NCBI RefSeq assembly: GCF_037975245.1
Contig: NC_092561.1
Span: 4,576,001-4,640,000, forward strand
From: Apostichopus japonicus
Taxonomy: Eukaryota > Echinodermata > Holothuroidea > Aspidochirotida > Stichopodidae
Length of the DNA stretch: 64,000 nucleotides
Direction of reading: 5' to 3'
The notes beneath the pieces are model-generated. The model was not told the origin of the DNA. It searched no databases and was given only the letters and a program-made list of their open reading frames with translations. The position numbers and the translations under genes were made by a program. Shown here in pieces: positions 46,154 through 57,829 of this stretch; within the stretch, counting starts at the first letter, position 1; the number at the start of each line of letters is the position of its first letter.

Positions 46154-46908
46154 TTTTTCAAAACATCAGATATTAAACGAGTGAGGTAAAGTTATTTCTT
46201 TAGGATAATGCGAAGTGCTGACTGCCGACTCCGTACCTAGCTAGTAACAGAACAAGAGATGTTTGGCGTCTTTTTGGGTAATTCAAGATGGCCGCTTCAC
46301 AGGGAATAGACCAACTAGCGTTCAGAAGCGGCGAGCCTCCAATCCATTTAGTGTACAGATCAGTGCTTGCGACAGGCTCAGCAAGCCTATTTACTAGGGA
46401 AGAAAACTCGCTTTCCGTAAAGTTATTCGACATGTTGAAAGGTTCGATAGTATATTGCAGACTGATATAACGTAGCTTATGCCCTATTCTTCTATTGCAG
46501 TACAGTGTAGGTATATACTGAAGCACTAGTATAGTACTATACAACAAGTCCTTTTGCCCGCGCTCCGTCGAAAAAGTTTATCAACAATACCGATCGTACA
46601 CATGCATGGTACTCGCGAACGCGATTTGCATAACGGCTCCTCCCACTCGCGTGCCACTCACACTTTTATAATCTATATATATTACCGCGCCGAACATGAC
46701 AAAATAGTATATAATATATAAAGGTTATAACGAACAATATATATATGTTATGCGATATATATATGATATGCGATATATATAGGTTATGCATAACGTATAT
46801 ATGTGAAGAACAAACATAAGTCATATATATTACTGCATAACCAACATATATTAATCGTTATAATGAATATATATGGTATATAATATTGTCACATATGGCA
46901 CTTCATAT

Positions 46909-47629
46909 ACACAGTTCAAAATCCTCCTCTGAATTCAGAAATGTACATGCAATAGTACGTGTGAGTACATGCGTGCCAACGCGCTATGAGACGGATGTGG
47001 TTGACCGAATGATAACAAATCTTTGCAGACAAATAAAAAAAAAGTCTACATGACCCCCTCAGAAAAAGGTGGTTTATTGATGCAGGCTGTTTGCTGTAGA
47101 AAAAAAAAGATCTAGTGTATTCCTATCTCAAGTTATGATTTTCCACAAAAACGTTGTTCGGCAGCATGCATATTTACATTGTTGGTAAAGTGTGGTGAAA
47201 CAACATTTCTCAGAGTATAGAATTCCAACACGTAATAGCACGATAACGTAAACTATGTTTTGTAATGTTAGTCCTATGACGTGGGTAGGGCATGTTGTCG
47301 GCCTGTCTCGTATTGTGTGTGTAATTCTTTGTAGCAAGTAAAAAAAAATTCTTGAAGACAGGAGGATTAAGGTTATTTATAGAACGTTAAGCAAAGGTGG
47401 CTATATGAACATTGATTAACATCAGGAAGTTTGAGAATATTGACTCGGAAGCGAATAGCTTGTTAGTGTGATCTTTGCTCTTTTCTTGAGAGTGGAAAGT
47501 TTGCTATAATATTGTAATACGCTGTACAAGATCAAACAGTCATGCAAAAACTCAAGTGAGGTTTAATAATAGTAAAGTACAATGAACGAAGACTATTCGT
47601 AGGTAGTGAATGCTTCAGTTAAGAAATAA
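46909..47629. other. Intergenic, nothing recognised
   Basis: AT-rich sequence between two mobile-element regions. No gene, tRNA or clear repeat seen. Confidence 0.5.
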
Positions 47630-49150
47630 TTCCAACACCTCTAGCAATATTCGTTCATCATTCCATGTCAGAACAGAGTCAAGGATAACTCCTAGAAAAA
47701 CGTGTATAATTTACCTTATTTAAACAATTTCCATCCATTTTAATGTCAATGACACTTTTAGCTGACATTATTATGAAAAACTATGTAAATTGTCCTGCTC
47801 ACATTAAGAGATACCGTAGTTTATTAGCAGAAAACCATGAGTAAAATTGACAAAGTTCATGACAAATTGTTGCGTTCATGGTAATAGGATTGCGGCCAGT
47901 AAAGAAAATATTAGTATCGTCCGCAAAACAAAATGGTGGAGCAATTCTCTGAAAGAAGGTAAATGTCATTAACATAAATAATCAATAGCAGAGGTCCTAA
48001 AATAGAACCTTGTGGGACACCACATACAATATTCAATGGATTTGAATCGACATCATTGAATGATGTAAATTGCATTCTATTAGAAATATAACTCACAATC
48101 CAATTAAGTGCGATACCTCTGATATACCATAATGATATAGTTTCATAAATGTAATCTGGTGATCGATGGTGCAGTCAAACGCCTTAGACAAATCCAAGAA
48201 AACGCCCACTGAGATCAGTTTCTTGTCCAATGCGTCACACAACCTATCCAAAGCGTTTGTTAAGACAAGTTCAGTTGAGTGTTCTGGATTGAAGCCGTAT
48301 CGAACTTTAAACAAAATATTGTGTTTAAGCAATGAACTTATAAAAACGGTTATAAACTATTATCTCGAATACCATGGAAACCCCGATAAAGACAGAGACT
48401 GTCCGATAAGTTTTCACAAACCTTAGGATAACCTATTGTATAAATTGGAATGACTTTGGCAATCGGGGACAAAACAAGCTAGTAAGCACACAAATGTATA
48501 ATATGAGTCAAAGCCTTAACGATGTTAATGAATGACTTTTCATAATACAGAAGGCGTTATATTGTCAAAACCAGCAGATTTATATGGTTTTAAGCAGGAT
48601 AGAGCAACCTTATATATTCGTCCATCGGTGACCACAAAGAGTTGAATTATTAGCATTCTCCATATACATATTTGCAGTTATATTGCTGTGAATGTTTGAA
48701 GCCAGCGGTGGCCCAGATTAACGGAAACACCAGTAAATGCATTTAGCAATATTATTCGGATCGTTAATTATAGATTGCCATTAAATTTCACTGCATCAGG
48801 TTCCCTGGTCTTCGTATTTTTGCATGCATAATACAAATTACTACTTGGACAAGTATACGCTTTATGTCATTCTTATAGTTAAAGAACTTCAGCTTCAGTC
48901 TCTGAGAAATACGAATAACATGGTTCAATGTTTTGCGATACCTATACAATAATGAACAGAATTGCTCTGTGTAGGACTCTTTTAAAACATTACGATATAG
49001 TTTGTTGTTACATTTAATGGACTTCAGAGTATATAACTCGGTATCCACGGGTGGCGTTTTCTTACGGCGCGTAGAGTTACTCATATATATGAATGGAAAA
49101 TAATCTTCAAAACTCTTTCGGGAAACTGAAGTAAAATGATTGTACAACAA
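47630..49150 (-). pseudogene. Non-LTR retrotransposon reverse transcriptase relic
   Basis: Reading down the minus strand: a pre-RT linker (NNKLYRNVLKESYTEQF, 49150-48788); RT blocks YGFNPEHSTELVLTNALDRL and VFLDLSKAFD (48332-48093); then CGVPQGSILGPLLLIIYVND (near 48000); and FLGVILDSVLTWNDE-like sequence near 47700. The catalytic FADD box is destroyed and several frameshifts and stops separate the blocks. Order and motifs fit CR1/Jockey-type reverse transcriptases. It is not functional. Confidence 0.85.
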
Positions 49151-49229
49151 GGTTTACATCCCGAATTGAATAAATATAATTCCGATCGAAATAATGCATG
49201 GTGGTAATGTACGTTGATTCTAAACTGGT

Positions 49230-50305
49230 ATGAGTTCCACGAAATGTGGTAAAATGTCATCATTAAAGGAGTCTAGTGTCAGAATCATTGATAATTCGTA
49301 CGATTCAAAGGATGTTCTTGATGCTATCATATCTGATATTGGATTGAATAATGTTATGGGATGTGTCAAATCATCAGGGAGTTGGATTGTCACATTGAAG
49401 AATAGAAATGACTCTGATTTGATACAAACTATACGGGTGTGATTATTAAAGGAGACCAGTGTAATGTATCAGGAGTGTCAAGATCGCTATTAACTGTAAA
49501 TATATTGCAGTTACTTCTTTCATGGACGATAAAGAAAAATTGGAAAAATATGGATGTACCATGAAGGGATCATGGCATCGGAAGACATATCCAGAATACC
49601 CGAACATTGAAAATGGTATACGATATGTTCGTCTGGAGCTCCCATCGTCAGTCCAAAGCCTACCTTATGCCATTATCATCAACAAAGTTCATATGAGACT
49701 GAAGCATAATGGACAGTCTAAAGTTTGCAATTTGTGCCTTGGTAATGACCATATCATGCGTAATTGTCCTAAATATAAGTTCATGCAAAATTTGCAACAC
49801 ACAAGGACACACGGAATCCCACTGCCCAAACGTAGAAAGCTTTAATTGCCACAAACTGGGACAAAAAAAAAAGCTATAGTTGCCCTCAAAATAACGAGAT
49901 TGCACAGGATGAGAACAATGATATAAACCCAAGTAACACAGATGACGAAGAGGAAATTAGCTCAAGCGAATCATCCTCGCGACCACCAGATACATAAAGG
50001 AGCCAATGGAATCCGTAAAAGAACCAGCACCAGAAAAGGAGCATACAGGGATAGCAGAATATAAAGCGACTGAACTGGGACGAAAGGCACCAACGGTATT
50101 CATGGCTACGAGAAGTAGTATCACTCAATCTCCTAATCCTAAGCCTCTAAAGAGACAAGATTTATGTGGTGGAGAATTTCAAATCGTACGATACAAGAAA
50201 AGGACGAACTCATCGAATCAAATTAAACTTACAAGGAACGTTAATAAACTGAAGAACCCGAACGAAATTATGAAAAATCAAAGACGGCGATCACGAAACC
50301 AGTAA
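49230..50305 (+). pseudogene. Retrotransposon ORF1 (gag-like) relic with zinc knuckles
   Basis: A frame from 49230 (SSVRIIDNSYDSKDVLDAII) is broken near 49440 and resumes at 49522. It reaches a CCHC knuckle, CNLCLGNDHIMRNC. A second, CKICNTQGHTESHC, follows in another frame near 49790. A basic C-terminal stretch lies at 50006-50305 (ends KNQRRRSRNQ). Two knuckles and a basic tail fit nucleic-acid-binding ORF1 proteins of non-LTR elements. It points away from the adjacent reverse-transcriptase relic, so the two come from different insertions or a rearrangement. Confidence 0.65.
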
Positions 50306-51232
50306 CAATAAAGAAATTGCAACGGCTTAAACGATTTCTTCATCAACCTTAGACCCTCACTTGCCAGCAAAATTAATCAAACTGCAAAATCAAACATCCC
50401 CATATATAGCAATGAAGAAGAAATTACTCTGTGCCTTCACTTCAAAACAAACACCCGAGGCTTACGGCTACGGGACACGAATGATATGTGTTTCACAAGC
50501 CTCTCTAGCCACACTCAGCTCTCCCATCCACCCCAACCTCCCCCTCGCCCTCTTCCTACTCCTTTGGTATATCGAAGAAATGTTTTCTAGATTTAGTCAC
50601 CACCTTTTGTTGCCACTTGCCTCTATCCTGACAGGCTCGATTATATACAGACGCCATCAAATCGATCGCATTAAAGAAAACACGAACAGTGATAGTACAT
50701 CACTCTTTATTATTTTAGTACCAATATTTCACCATCTAAAAAGTTAATTCGTCCAAAGGCAATTCAAACTTAAGGATACCAGGAACGTCGATCCATTTCA
50801 GGTTTGGAGGGGCAAAAGAACTAATACAAGCCCTAAGTGAATTTTAAATGCACTTGACCAGAAGTGCATGTATACACATATTAGCTGTAAGATATGTAAC
50901 AACGTTATTCCCCTTCAAGAACACCTCTGACTAGTTTGGTATCTACCCAAGAAAGGTTTACCTTTGTAGATGCTACTGTGGCCCAGATGGAACGCAGATA
51001 TAAGAATTTGCGAAAAATATGCGATTAATAATATGTAGACATAACATGAAGCTTGCATATTTTTGTGCTTGTTCACTTTTCATTTTCAAAATCGGTACTA
51101 CTATTCTTCTCCTTTGAATCTTCACTGTATTACCCCATGATATGACTCTATCCATAATAAAGTTAGGAAAATTAAGTGACATGCATCCACCCAAGATAGT
51201 TTAGGTATTATGAATACAAATGAAAGAATGCT
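50306..51232. other. Intergenic, between ORF1 relic and receptor gene
   Basis: One open frame (50361-50747) resembles no family I know. The last part should hold the 3' end of the receptor transcript. Confidence 0.4.
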
Positions 51233-52289
51233 TCAGTGGTTTTCTGAGCGGTATTCGTGAGGATCATGTGTGGCAAAACGAAAGATTAGGATAAAATACA
51301 CCAGCCCCGTCATCATCACCATGAGGTAAGACATCAACTTGTCAAGCAGGTTTGCTGTTTCCTGCCAAAGTCTCTCATCTTTTGGATCGAAAGAAAAATT
51401 GTCATTCTTCAGTTTGATTTTGGTCGAGTTCAACTGGCCACAGTGCCCACAAAAAATCAGTTTAATTCGATCTTTAATTTTCATGGGCGGATGCGATTCT
51501 TCGGTTCCATCGATAGGTAAAGGCTCCTGAGTTGCTTTGTATATTTTAACACCGTCACTGGTCCAACGTTCTACCGTGTCTGTTAACCCCCCACCGTTAC
51601 CGATTCCCTCTGTAGATGATCTCTCCTCTTCCTCCTCTCTCGATTCATCTTCTTCTCCCTCTCGCATAATATCCTCTAACACCTGACGTGACCGAGCGAT
51701 ATCCATGTATCGCCTAGTGTTGGCTTCCTCTCGACCAAATGGTAGGTTATAGTAAAGCGACTTAAAGGACGTGAGTAGTATGTACAACCTTCTCGGGTAA
51801 TGTTTCTTCTCGAAATAAACTACGATAACTAAGACGGTCCAAACAATAGCAACACTCCCGAATACTATCATCCAGAAAACATGCATACCTGTCAAATTTA
51901 AAATAAAGAAACATTTCGTTCTTAGAGAAGATGTTACATCATGAAAATAAATCGTAAACTTAAATGTCGTCGGGCGGGCGGTAGGAGTAGTCGCTGCGAC
52001 AGAACTGAACCACATGCTAAAAGAACACTGTATAAGGTTCACATTATCTTACATTTAATGCAGAAAGGTAGTATGGCAGAAAGAAAATTTAACTTTTGGC
52101 GAGAATCCAAATATTAAAAACATTTATAATATTCATCGCCGAAGAAAAATAGGATTGAAGCCTACTGCGTGATCTCGGATGAGAAGTGCAGGAGTGAGAA
52201 AAGTGACAGTAATCGACCATGATTTATGCAGTATGCAGTATGCAGAATGCAGTATGCAGTTTGCGGTTTGCAGTATGCAGTATGCAGTT

Positions 52290-52323
<34 letters not shown>

Positions 52324-52348
52324 TTGCAGTATGCAGTATGCAGTATGT

Positions 52349-52379
<31 letters not shown>

Positions 52380-52429
52380 TTGCAGTATGCAGTATGCAGT
52401 TTGCAGTATGCAGTTTGCAGTTTGCAGTT

Positions 52430-52463
<34 letters not shown>

Positions 52464-52485
52464 TTGCAGTGTACAGTGTGCAGTG

Positions 52486-52524
<39 letters not shown>

Positions 52525-55213
52525 ATATGTAGTATGTAGTATGCAGTATGCAGTTTGCACTATGCACTATGCAGTATGCCGTATGCAGTGTGCAGTATGC
52601 AGTTTGCAGTATGTAGTATGCAGTAAACAGTTTGCAGTAGATGCTGCCAATTGCAAGCTTTTTTTCTCCCTCAATAATTCATCAGGTAAGCGTCACCAGC
52701 TAATTGAGTGTATAAGAGCGAGATGTACTCATTGGAAAAATAGTATTGTTTAGCTCTCTTTAGAATGTATGAAAGTTAATTAATTATAATAAACGAACAC
52801 CCTGCGTACAAAAGACATCAAGTGAAAATTAAAACTCACTGAAAAGTGGTGTATCGTCGCCTGATGGAGGTAACATAGTGGCCACAAGTTGTTGGAAAAG
52901 AACCAATGTCAAAACATTCGTCATAACAAAGGATATCTTCTCGCCCGCTTCAGTTGGTAGCACAAATACAAGGAGATTCATCAATGATAGTACAACACAT
53001 GGCATCAGAATATTAGTCGCATAGAAGGATGCCTGAGTTCGCTCAAACTCACATACGAAACGTATGGAAGGCCATAATGGACAATAATTAGGGTCGCATC
53101 CTTTTGTATGGTTGATGTGTTCTACAGTTAATCCAGTTATAGTCCACGCACCGTTTTTTACAAACTGATCTAACTGCTCCTCAATGGTTAACTCGTGTAC
53201 GTAGAAAAAATCAATCTGTGAAGAAAAGAGAACCACAGCATAAAGTTATTTCATGTTATTTGCTATCAGAGACATTTACTCTGGTCTTACCTTATATCTA
53301 ATATGGTTCCTTGTCCCTTCGAGGCTCTGGGTGCCATGGTTCGCCACTTCGTTCTATCCTCCGCTGTTCGTGCCAGATCGTGTAGGCTTTTTGCTGTCCA
53401 ATTCCGGATGTCTGCCAACCACGTGTTCCTTGGTCTTCCTCTTTTCCTTTTGCTCCCCACCTTCCCTTCAAGGAGTTGTTTCTGAAGCCCATTCGATCGC
53501 AAGATGTGGCCCATATACTGCATCTTTCTGTTTTTCAGCTCTGGTATGATCGTTTATACTGTCGCACCCGAGTAGTTACTGGGGCGGATGTGCACATTCG
53601 CAAACTAATTAGACCCTGAAGTACCATTTAACTAAGATAATGTTGTCTGAAACTAGACTGTTCTTTTATTTAAGATGTACAATGGGATGCAAGACGACGA
53701 TGAGCTAAATCATGTCTATGTTTAATTAGTTAGTCTTTAAACTTACCAGAAACCTAACAATAAAAACGTTGCAACATCAAAATGATAACTTATTAAATTG
53801 ATTAAAACGTCACAAGAATAAAGAAGAAATACCTGTGAGAGGTCGTAATTCCAGGAGGTGAATGACAAATTACAATGCTGCATGTCAAAGGGAAAATATC
53901 GAATAAGGAGCTTGCAAAATGTTACTGTGACGACCATGTTGTACCAGATAATTTCTCCTTTATAGTTCACGCGTGCATATCCATTGTTGGTCTCTTCGAA
54001 TGTATCTCCAATACTGGAATAGACATCGATTATAATAACAGTGATTAAAGCATTGGCTACAGGTTCTAGGTCATCATACATGATATTTGGGGGTAAGTTG
54101 CTATGGAAATGTTTGCATGTAGATCCGTGAGACCAAAATTCAGCCACTTGATCAATAGATGCTATGTTTACATAGCATTACATTACTATGTTTACTCCCC
54201 ATATCAATCAATATCTACTAAATAAATCATCCCTTTCACACAATTATAATTCTTAAGATATTTCACTTATTATGAAAATTCTAGAACCATATATACAAAC
54301 GGATAACATGTTAAACAGTTGGTTAAATATTTTGAGGCATTTATAAAAGTACCTTATACCTGACTTTCTCTCCTTAATACATTTTGCTCACATCAAAGGT
54401 TATCACAGAATTGATCCAAGGGATGTTTCTGGAATTTATTGTATATACTTTTTACTTTTCTTAGTTACTTCTATTAGACGTTACCTTTCCAGCAGAATAA
54501 TATCGGGTGTCCAAATGTCTTCAACATCAACGACCAGTGAAAGAACTCCCTCATGATCCGATGGATCCCACGTCAACTTCTGATCCGTCCAGGCCTTGAC
54601 AAATAAAAGTCGTTCGTTTGTTCAAAGTTTATTAACGTATTGCATTGCTTGAAGGCAGAACCACTTCTTTACAGTCTAATTCCTTAAATGTTATTAGGTC
54701 AGCAACAATTTAGTATATCGAGGAACTGCTTTGCGACTAATTATATACCATTCAACTTTTTATAATATTGATACCAGGTATGAGAATGATAGAAAAACTG
54801 TTAGTTTGAATATATACATATCGGCAGTATTACACGTATTCTGGGCATCCAAAAAATGTTAAAATGTAGAAGAAACCTTTGTAAGTTTTGACAGTGCATG
54901 ATATTGCATTTATGTAGCATTAAACTGTTTTGCGTGTGTGTTAATCAGTTTGCAACCACCCCACTAACAAATTAAACTAAGGCATCATAATACCACATAA
55001 ACAATTTGCATTCCGTCCACGATTTCCTATTTCTATGAGGTCCACGCATCCTGATCATGTGAGTGTGCATGAAACCGTGTAAATATAAAATAATTAGTAT
55101 CGTATAATTCCGAAAATATATTTACAGAAATTATTACATCGATAAAAGCGATTGCTGACGCTAATGATGGCATGAGTTTACAAACATTCAAACTTCCTTG
55201 CAATTCAAATATT

Positions 55214-55262
<49 letters not shown>

Positions 55263-56886
55263 AAAACCAAGCAACCAAAGTACTGATCCACTCTCAATTC
55301 CATTAACCTTGCATCGAGACACTGACTGTATGATCACAGTTTGATGTATTACGATTCCTTTAGAAAGGGAACAGATCCTACATAATAAAAGATGCTACGC
55401 ATAATTTTAGCCAAAAGGCCGAGAAGCGATTGAGTTGTTAACCTTACATATAGACTAATTGACGGTCACTTACCATTGTCATGGATAACTGCAAAGTCAG
55501 TGTTTGTTCACGGTCCTCCTACAAGAACAATTATATATAAGTGTTGTAATCATATAAGCATGAAGAAGCTGTTAAAGTTACCGTTGATGTGATTACGTAC
55601 ACAGCTAATATACCAGTTAAAACTGTCTTCTACGTGAAGGAGTCGTCTTCCTTCCCTCCCCTTAATCTTAGTACACGGTAGGCTACTCAGATGTTACGTG
55701 TCGTATCATACCAACGATTTCAGCAATTCTTAAAATTGGGCCACCAGTTGACTATTTTCTTCAGTACATTGTAATGAAATAATGTTTGCAAATGACATTG
55801 CTATACCTTTTATATAGGCATTAAAGTGGAATCCAATTACTTTACACCGAAAACTTATGACAACGTTTCCAGCATGAAGCATGAAGTTATTGGTTGAGGA
55901 TATTTCTCGAATGAAATAAACGTTACTATGAAATCAAATATAAACATAAAACAAAACTGTTAGCAAACTGCTTATCCACTACAGAGCCTGTGTAACAGAC
56001 TCCTCCATGGTAATAGTAAGAGGGCCTGCCATTTCGATCCTAGCAGGATCTTTTTCTGAGCTGAATGAAAAGTTACAGTAACAGAAAGGACGTGTGTTAT
56101 GTGTGTATTTGTGAAAAGACATGAGAATGCCGTAATAGTATATGCTTTTTGCAACTTTTAAACGATAGAATAGGACTACATGGAATTTATCAGTTGTTTA
56201 AGTATCAGCATGATATTCGTTACAAGTTCCAAGACAGTGGTTTTTCTTTCATTTGTCAGACATAAAGGCCCTATAATATATATATATCGGCAGTAACGCA
56301 ACCGGTTTCACACTTACGAGAATAAAGAAAAGCTTTTTCGGTCTGTTGCTTCTGCCTATAGGTTGGCCTAGGTCTATAGCAAGTGTTCCGAGACAGTGGT
56401 TTGAAATGCAACGCTTACCAGTGCTACTAGCGAAGCTGGTATTGCCCCGAGTCCTACTTGAATTTGATCGCTTTGGTTGTAGATTGGTCTAAGAGACTGT
56501 GGGCCATACTCGTCCATCAGTTTAATATAAAGCTGAGATTGTGGAGAACTTCGTCCAGCCGTCACATTTGGGGCAGCTGCCGAAGAGAAGCAAAAAATAG
56601 TTGTCGACAAAATGTAAAAGCAATTGAAAACAAATTGAAATATCTGCAGCCCGCTTGCAAATAAGTACGACGTGAATTGTAGATTGATTTTAAACGTTTT
56701 AACGAAAGTACAGGTTATCATTCATCAGGTGAACAAAATCGTACTTTGACGGTCTAATTAATCTTTTCCCTGATAATTGTGAGATGGATTAAGCAACGAG
56801 TTGTTACCTTCATATTGAGCTCCGGCAGATACAACAGAGATGATGATGATACAACTTAGTTGCCAAATCATAGTCGAAAGCGCCAT
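51233..56886 (-). CDS. Cys-loop (nicotinic acetylcholine receptor-like) subunit, complete
   Basis: Seven exons in transcript order: 56808-56886, 56419-56576, 55474-55518, 54485-54594, 53833-54013, 52840-53215 and 51233-51888, giving 534 residues. Residues 1-22 are a signal peptide ([20 protein letters not shown]). The ligand domain has [10 protein letters not shown] (loop D), WTPDI (loop A), the 13-residue Cys loop C164-C178 with YFPFDMQHC, and SWNYD (loop B). Loop C has C231 and C236 but not the adjacent pair of alpha subunits. TM1 is ~255-277, TM2 ~285-305 preceded by GEK (a cation-channel signature), TM3 ~318-343 and TM4 near the C-terminus. The cytoplasmic loop holds a Glu-rich run and FCGHCG (C463, C466). 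It should be a plasma-membrane pentameric channel subunit. Non-alpha or divergent subunit; ligand unknown. Introns hold a 7-bp satellite and a retrotransposon fragment. Confidence 0.9.
52224..52640. repeat. 7-bp minisatellite (GCAGTAT)n
   Basis: About 60 units of GCAGTAT with frequent GCAGTTT variants, in the last intron of the complete receptor gene. Because 7 is not a multiple of 3 and the unit lacks stops in any frame, long open frames appear on both strands; they are not genes. Confidence 0.95.
53287..53545 (-). mobile_element. Non-LTR retrotransposon C-terminal fragment in receptor intron
   Basis: The minus-strand frame reads [11 protein letters not shown], then [18 protein letters not shown] and [14 protein letters not shown]. 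This is the conserved tail of many reverse transcriptases (GHxxR ... RGRPRxTW ... DRxxWR). Only the tail is present, so it is a truncated insertion, in the intron before the TM1/TM2 exon and on the same strand as the receptor. Confidence 0.8.
55217..55260. repeat. (TA)n microsatellite
   Basis: Simple TA run in the intron between receptor exons 3 and 4. Confidence 0.9.
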
Positions 56887-57472
56887 CACAATCTATAAAA
56901 CGTATACAGACTTAATCGTAGTTACTAAGCACTCGAAGTGTATTGCGCGTGTAAGGCCTTGTCTAGACTACGACTAAGTGTGCAGCAACATGTTTTGATA
57001 CAGGTCAATGAATTAATTCAAATGATATTTGTAGACCTGTTTTCACTATACAAAAATCGTTGTTAAGTTATTAACCACCTGACCATATCAAGACTTTCAG
57101 AAAGGATAACCTCAACCGAGTCAACGCTATTATACTTTGCCTTTAAACGGAGTTATTGCATGCATGGCAGAACTAACAGTTGTTTGCCTTTTGGTGAAGA
57201 TTTTTAGATAGCAACCACAGGAATGCCATCTTTTCATAACCTATATACGAGAGATATCGCTGAGGGGACTTATTGCTAACAGTATTATCCCATAGTGTGC
57301 ACTGCCACTGCAATAACACCCGATGCACACAAAGACCACATTACTACTCTAAATCTTTCTACCAAAGTCAAACCTGGAACGTGCTATAAATGGGCAGCAT
57401 GTGCTATTATGATAATAGTAAGAACGGAAGATTCGTGTCATGCCAACAAATCCAGTTTGATACAATTGTTGG
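56887..57472. other. Upstream region of the complete receptor gene
   Basis: The promoter should lie here, read leftward. No convincing TATA box or other site found. Confidence 0.4.
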
Positions 57473-57821
57473 CAGTGGCGTAGGAAGGTACTTTTGAGTG
57501 GGGGGGGGGGCTGAAGACTGATGGCCGGCCTGGGGGAGGGGTCTAAGGGGATTTTTTTGCATTTCCAGGTGGCCTCAGATGCAATTTTGTGCAATATAAC
57601 ACACTTCAACACCCACTCCATTTGTGAACTTAATTTTGTATTTTCACCTAGCCTTAGATGCAATTTGGTGCTCCACATGAGATTTTTTTCTCATTTGGAA
57701 ATGAAAAAGGGGTTTTCTGACTTGCGAACCGGGGGGCGGAATGATACTTCCGCCCCTCCACATTTTTCACTGGGGGGGGCTGGCGCCCCCCCCCCCCAGC
57801 CCCCCGGTTCCTACGCCCTTG
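57473..57821. mobile_element. hAT-like non-autonomous element A3
   Basis: Same family as 14868-15231: ends CAGTGGCGTAGGAAG and GGTTCCTACGCCCTTG. A perfect 8-bp target duplication ATTGTTGG is at 57465-57472 and 57822-57829. At 349 bp it has the same G- and C-tract interior and no coding capacity. It lies between the two receptor genes. Confidence 0.85.
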
Positions 57822-57829
57822 ATTGTTGG

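Larger units (their letters stand above)
43328..46908. mobile_element. 3.6-kb element with ~275-bp terminal inverted repeats
   Basis: The first 275 bp (43328-43602, starting ATATGAAGTGCC) and the last 274 bp (46635-46908) are near-perfect inverted copies, rich in TATA and ending inward at GTGGGAGGAG. ACAC flanks both sides and may be a 4-bp target duplication. THAP-like coding relics lie on the minus strand inside. Together these suggest a DNA transposon of a THAP-containing group (P, Kolobok or ISL2EU types are known to carry such domains), but class and transposase are not established. Confidence 0.8.

Noticed and set aside
50361-50747. 128-codon frame after the ORF1 relic
   Set aside because: Low-complexity, Pro/Leu-rich and no recognisable motif; it may just continue the degenerate element.
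52133-52753. Cys/Tyr-rich repetitive proteins on both strands
   Set aside because: Artefact of a 7-bp satellite without stops, inside a receptor intron.
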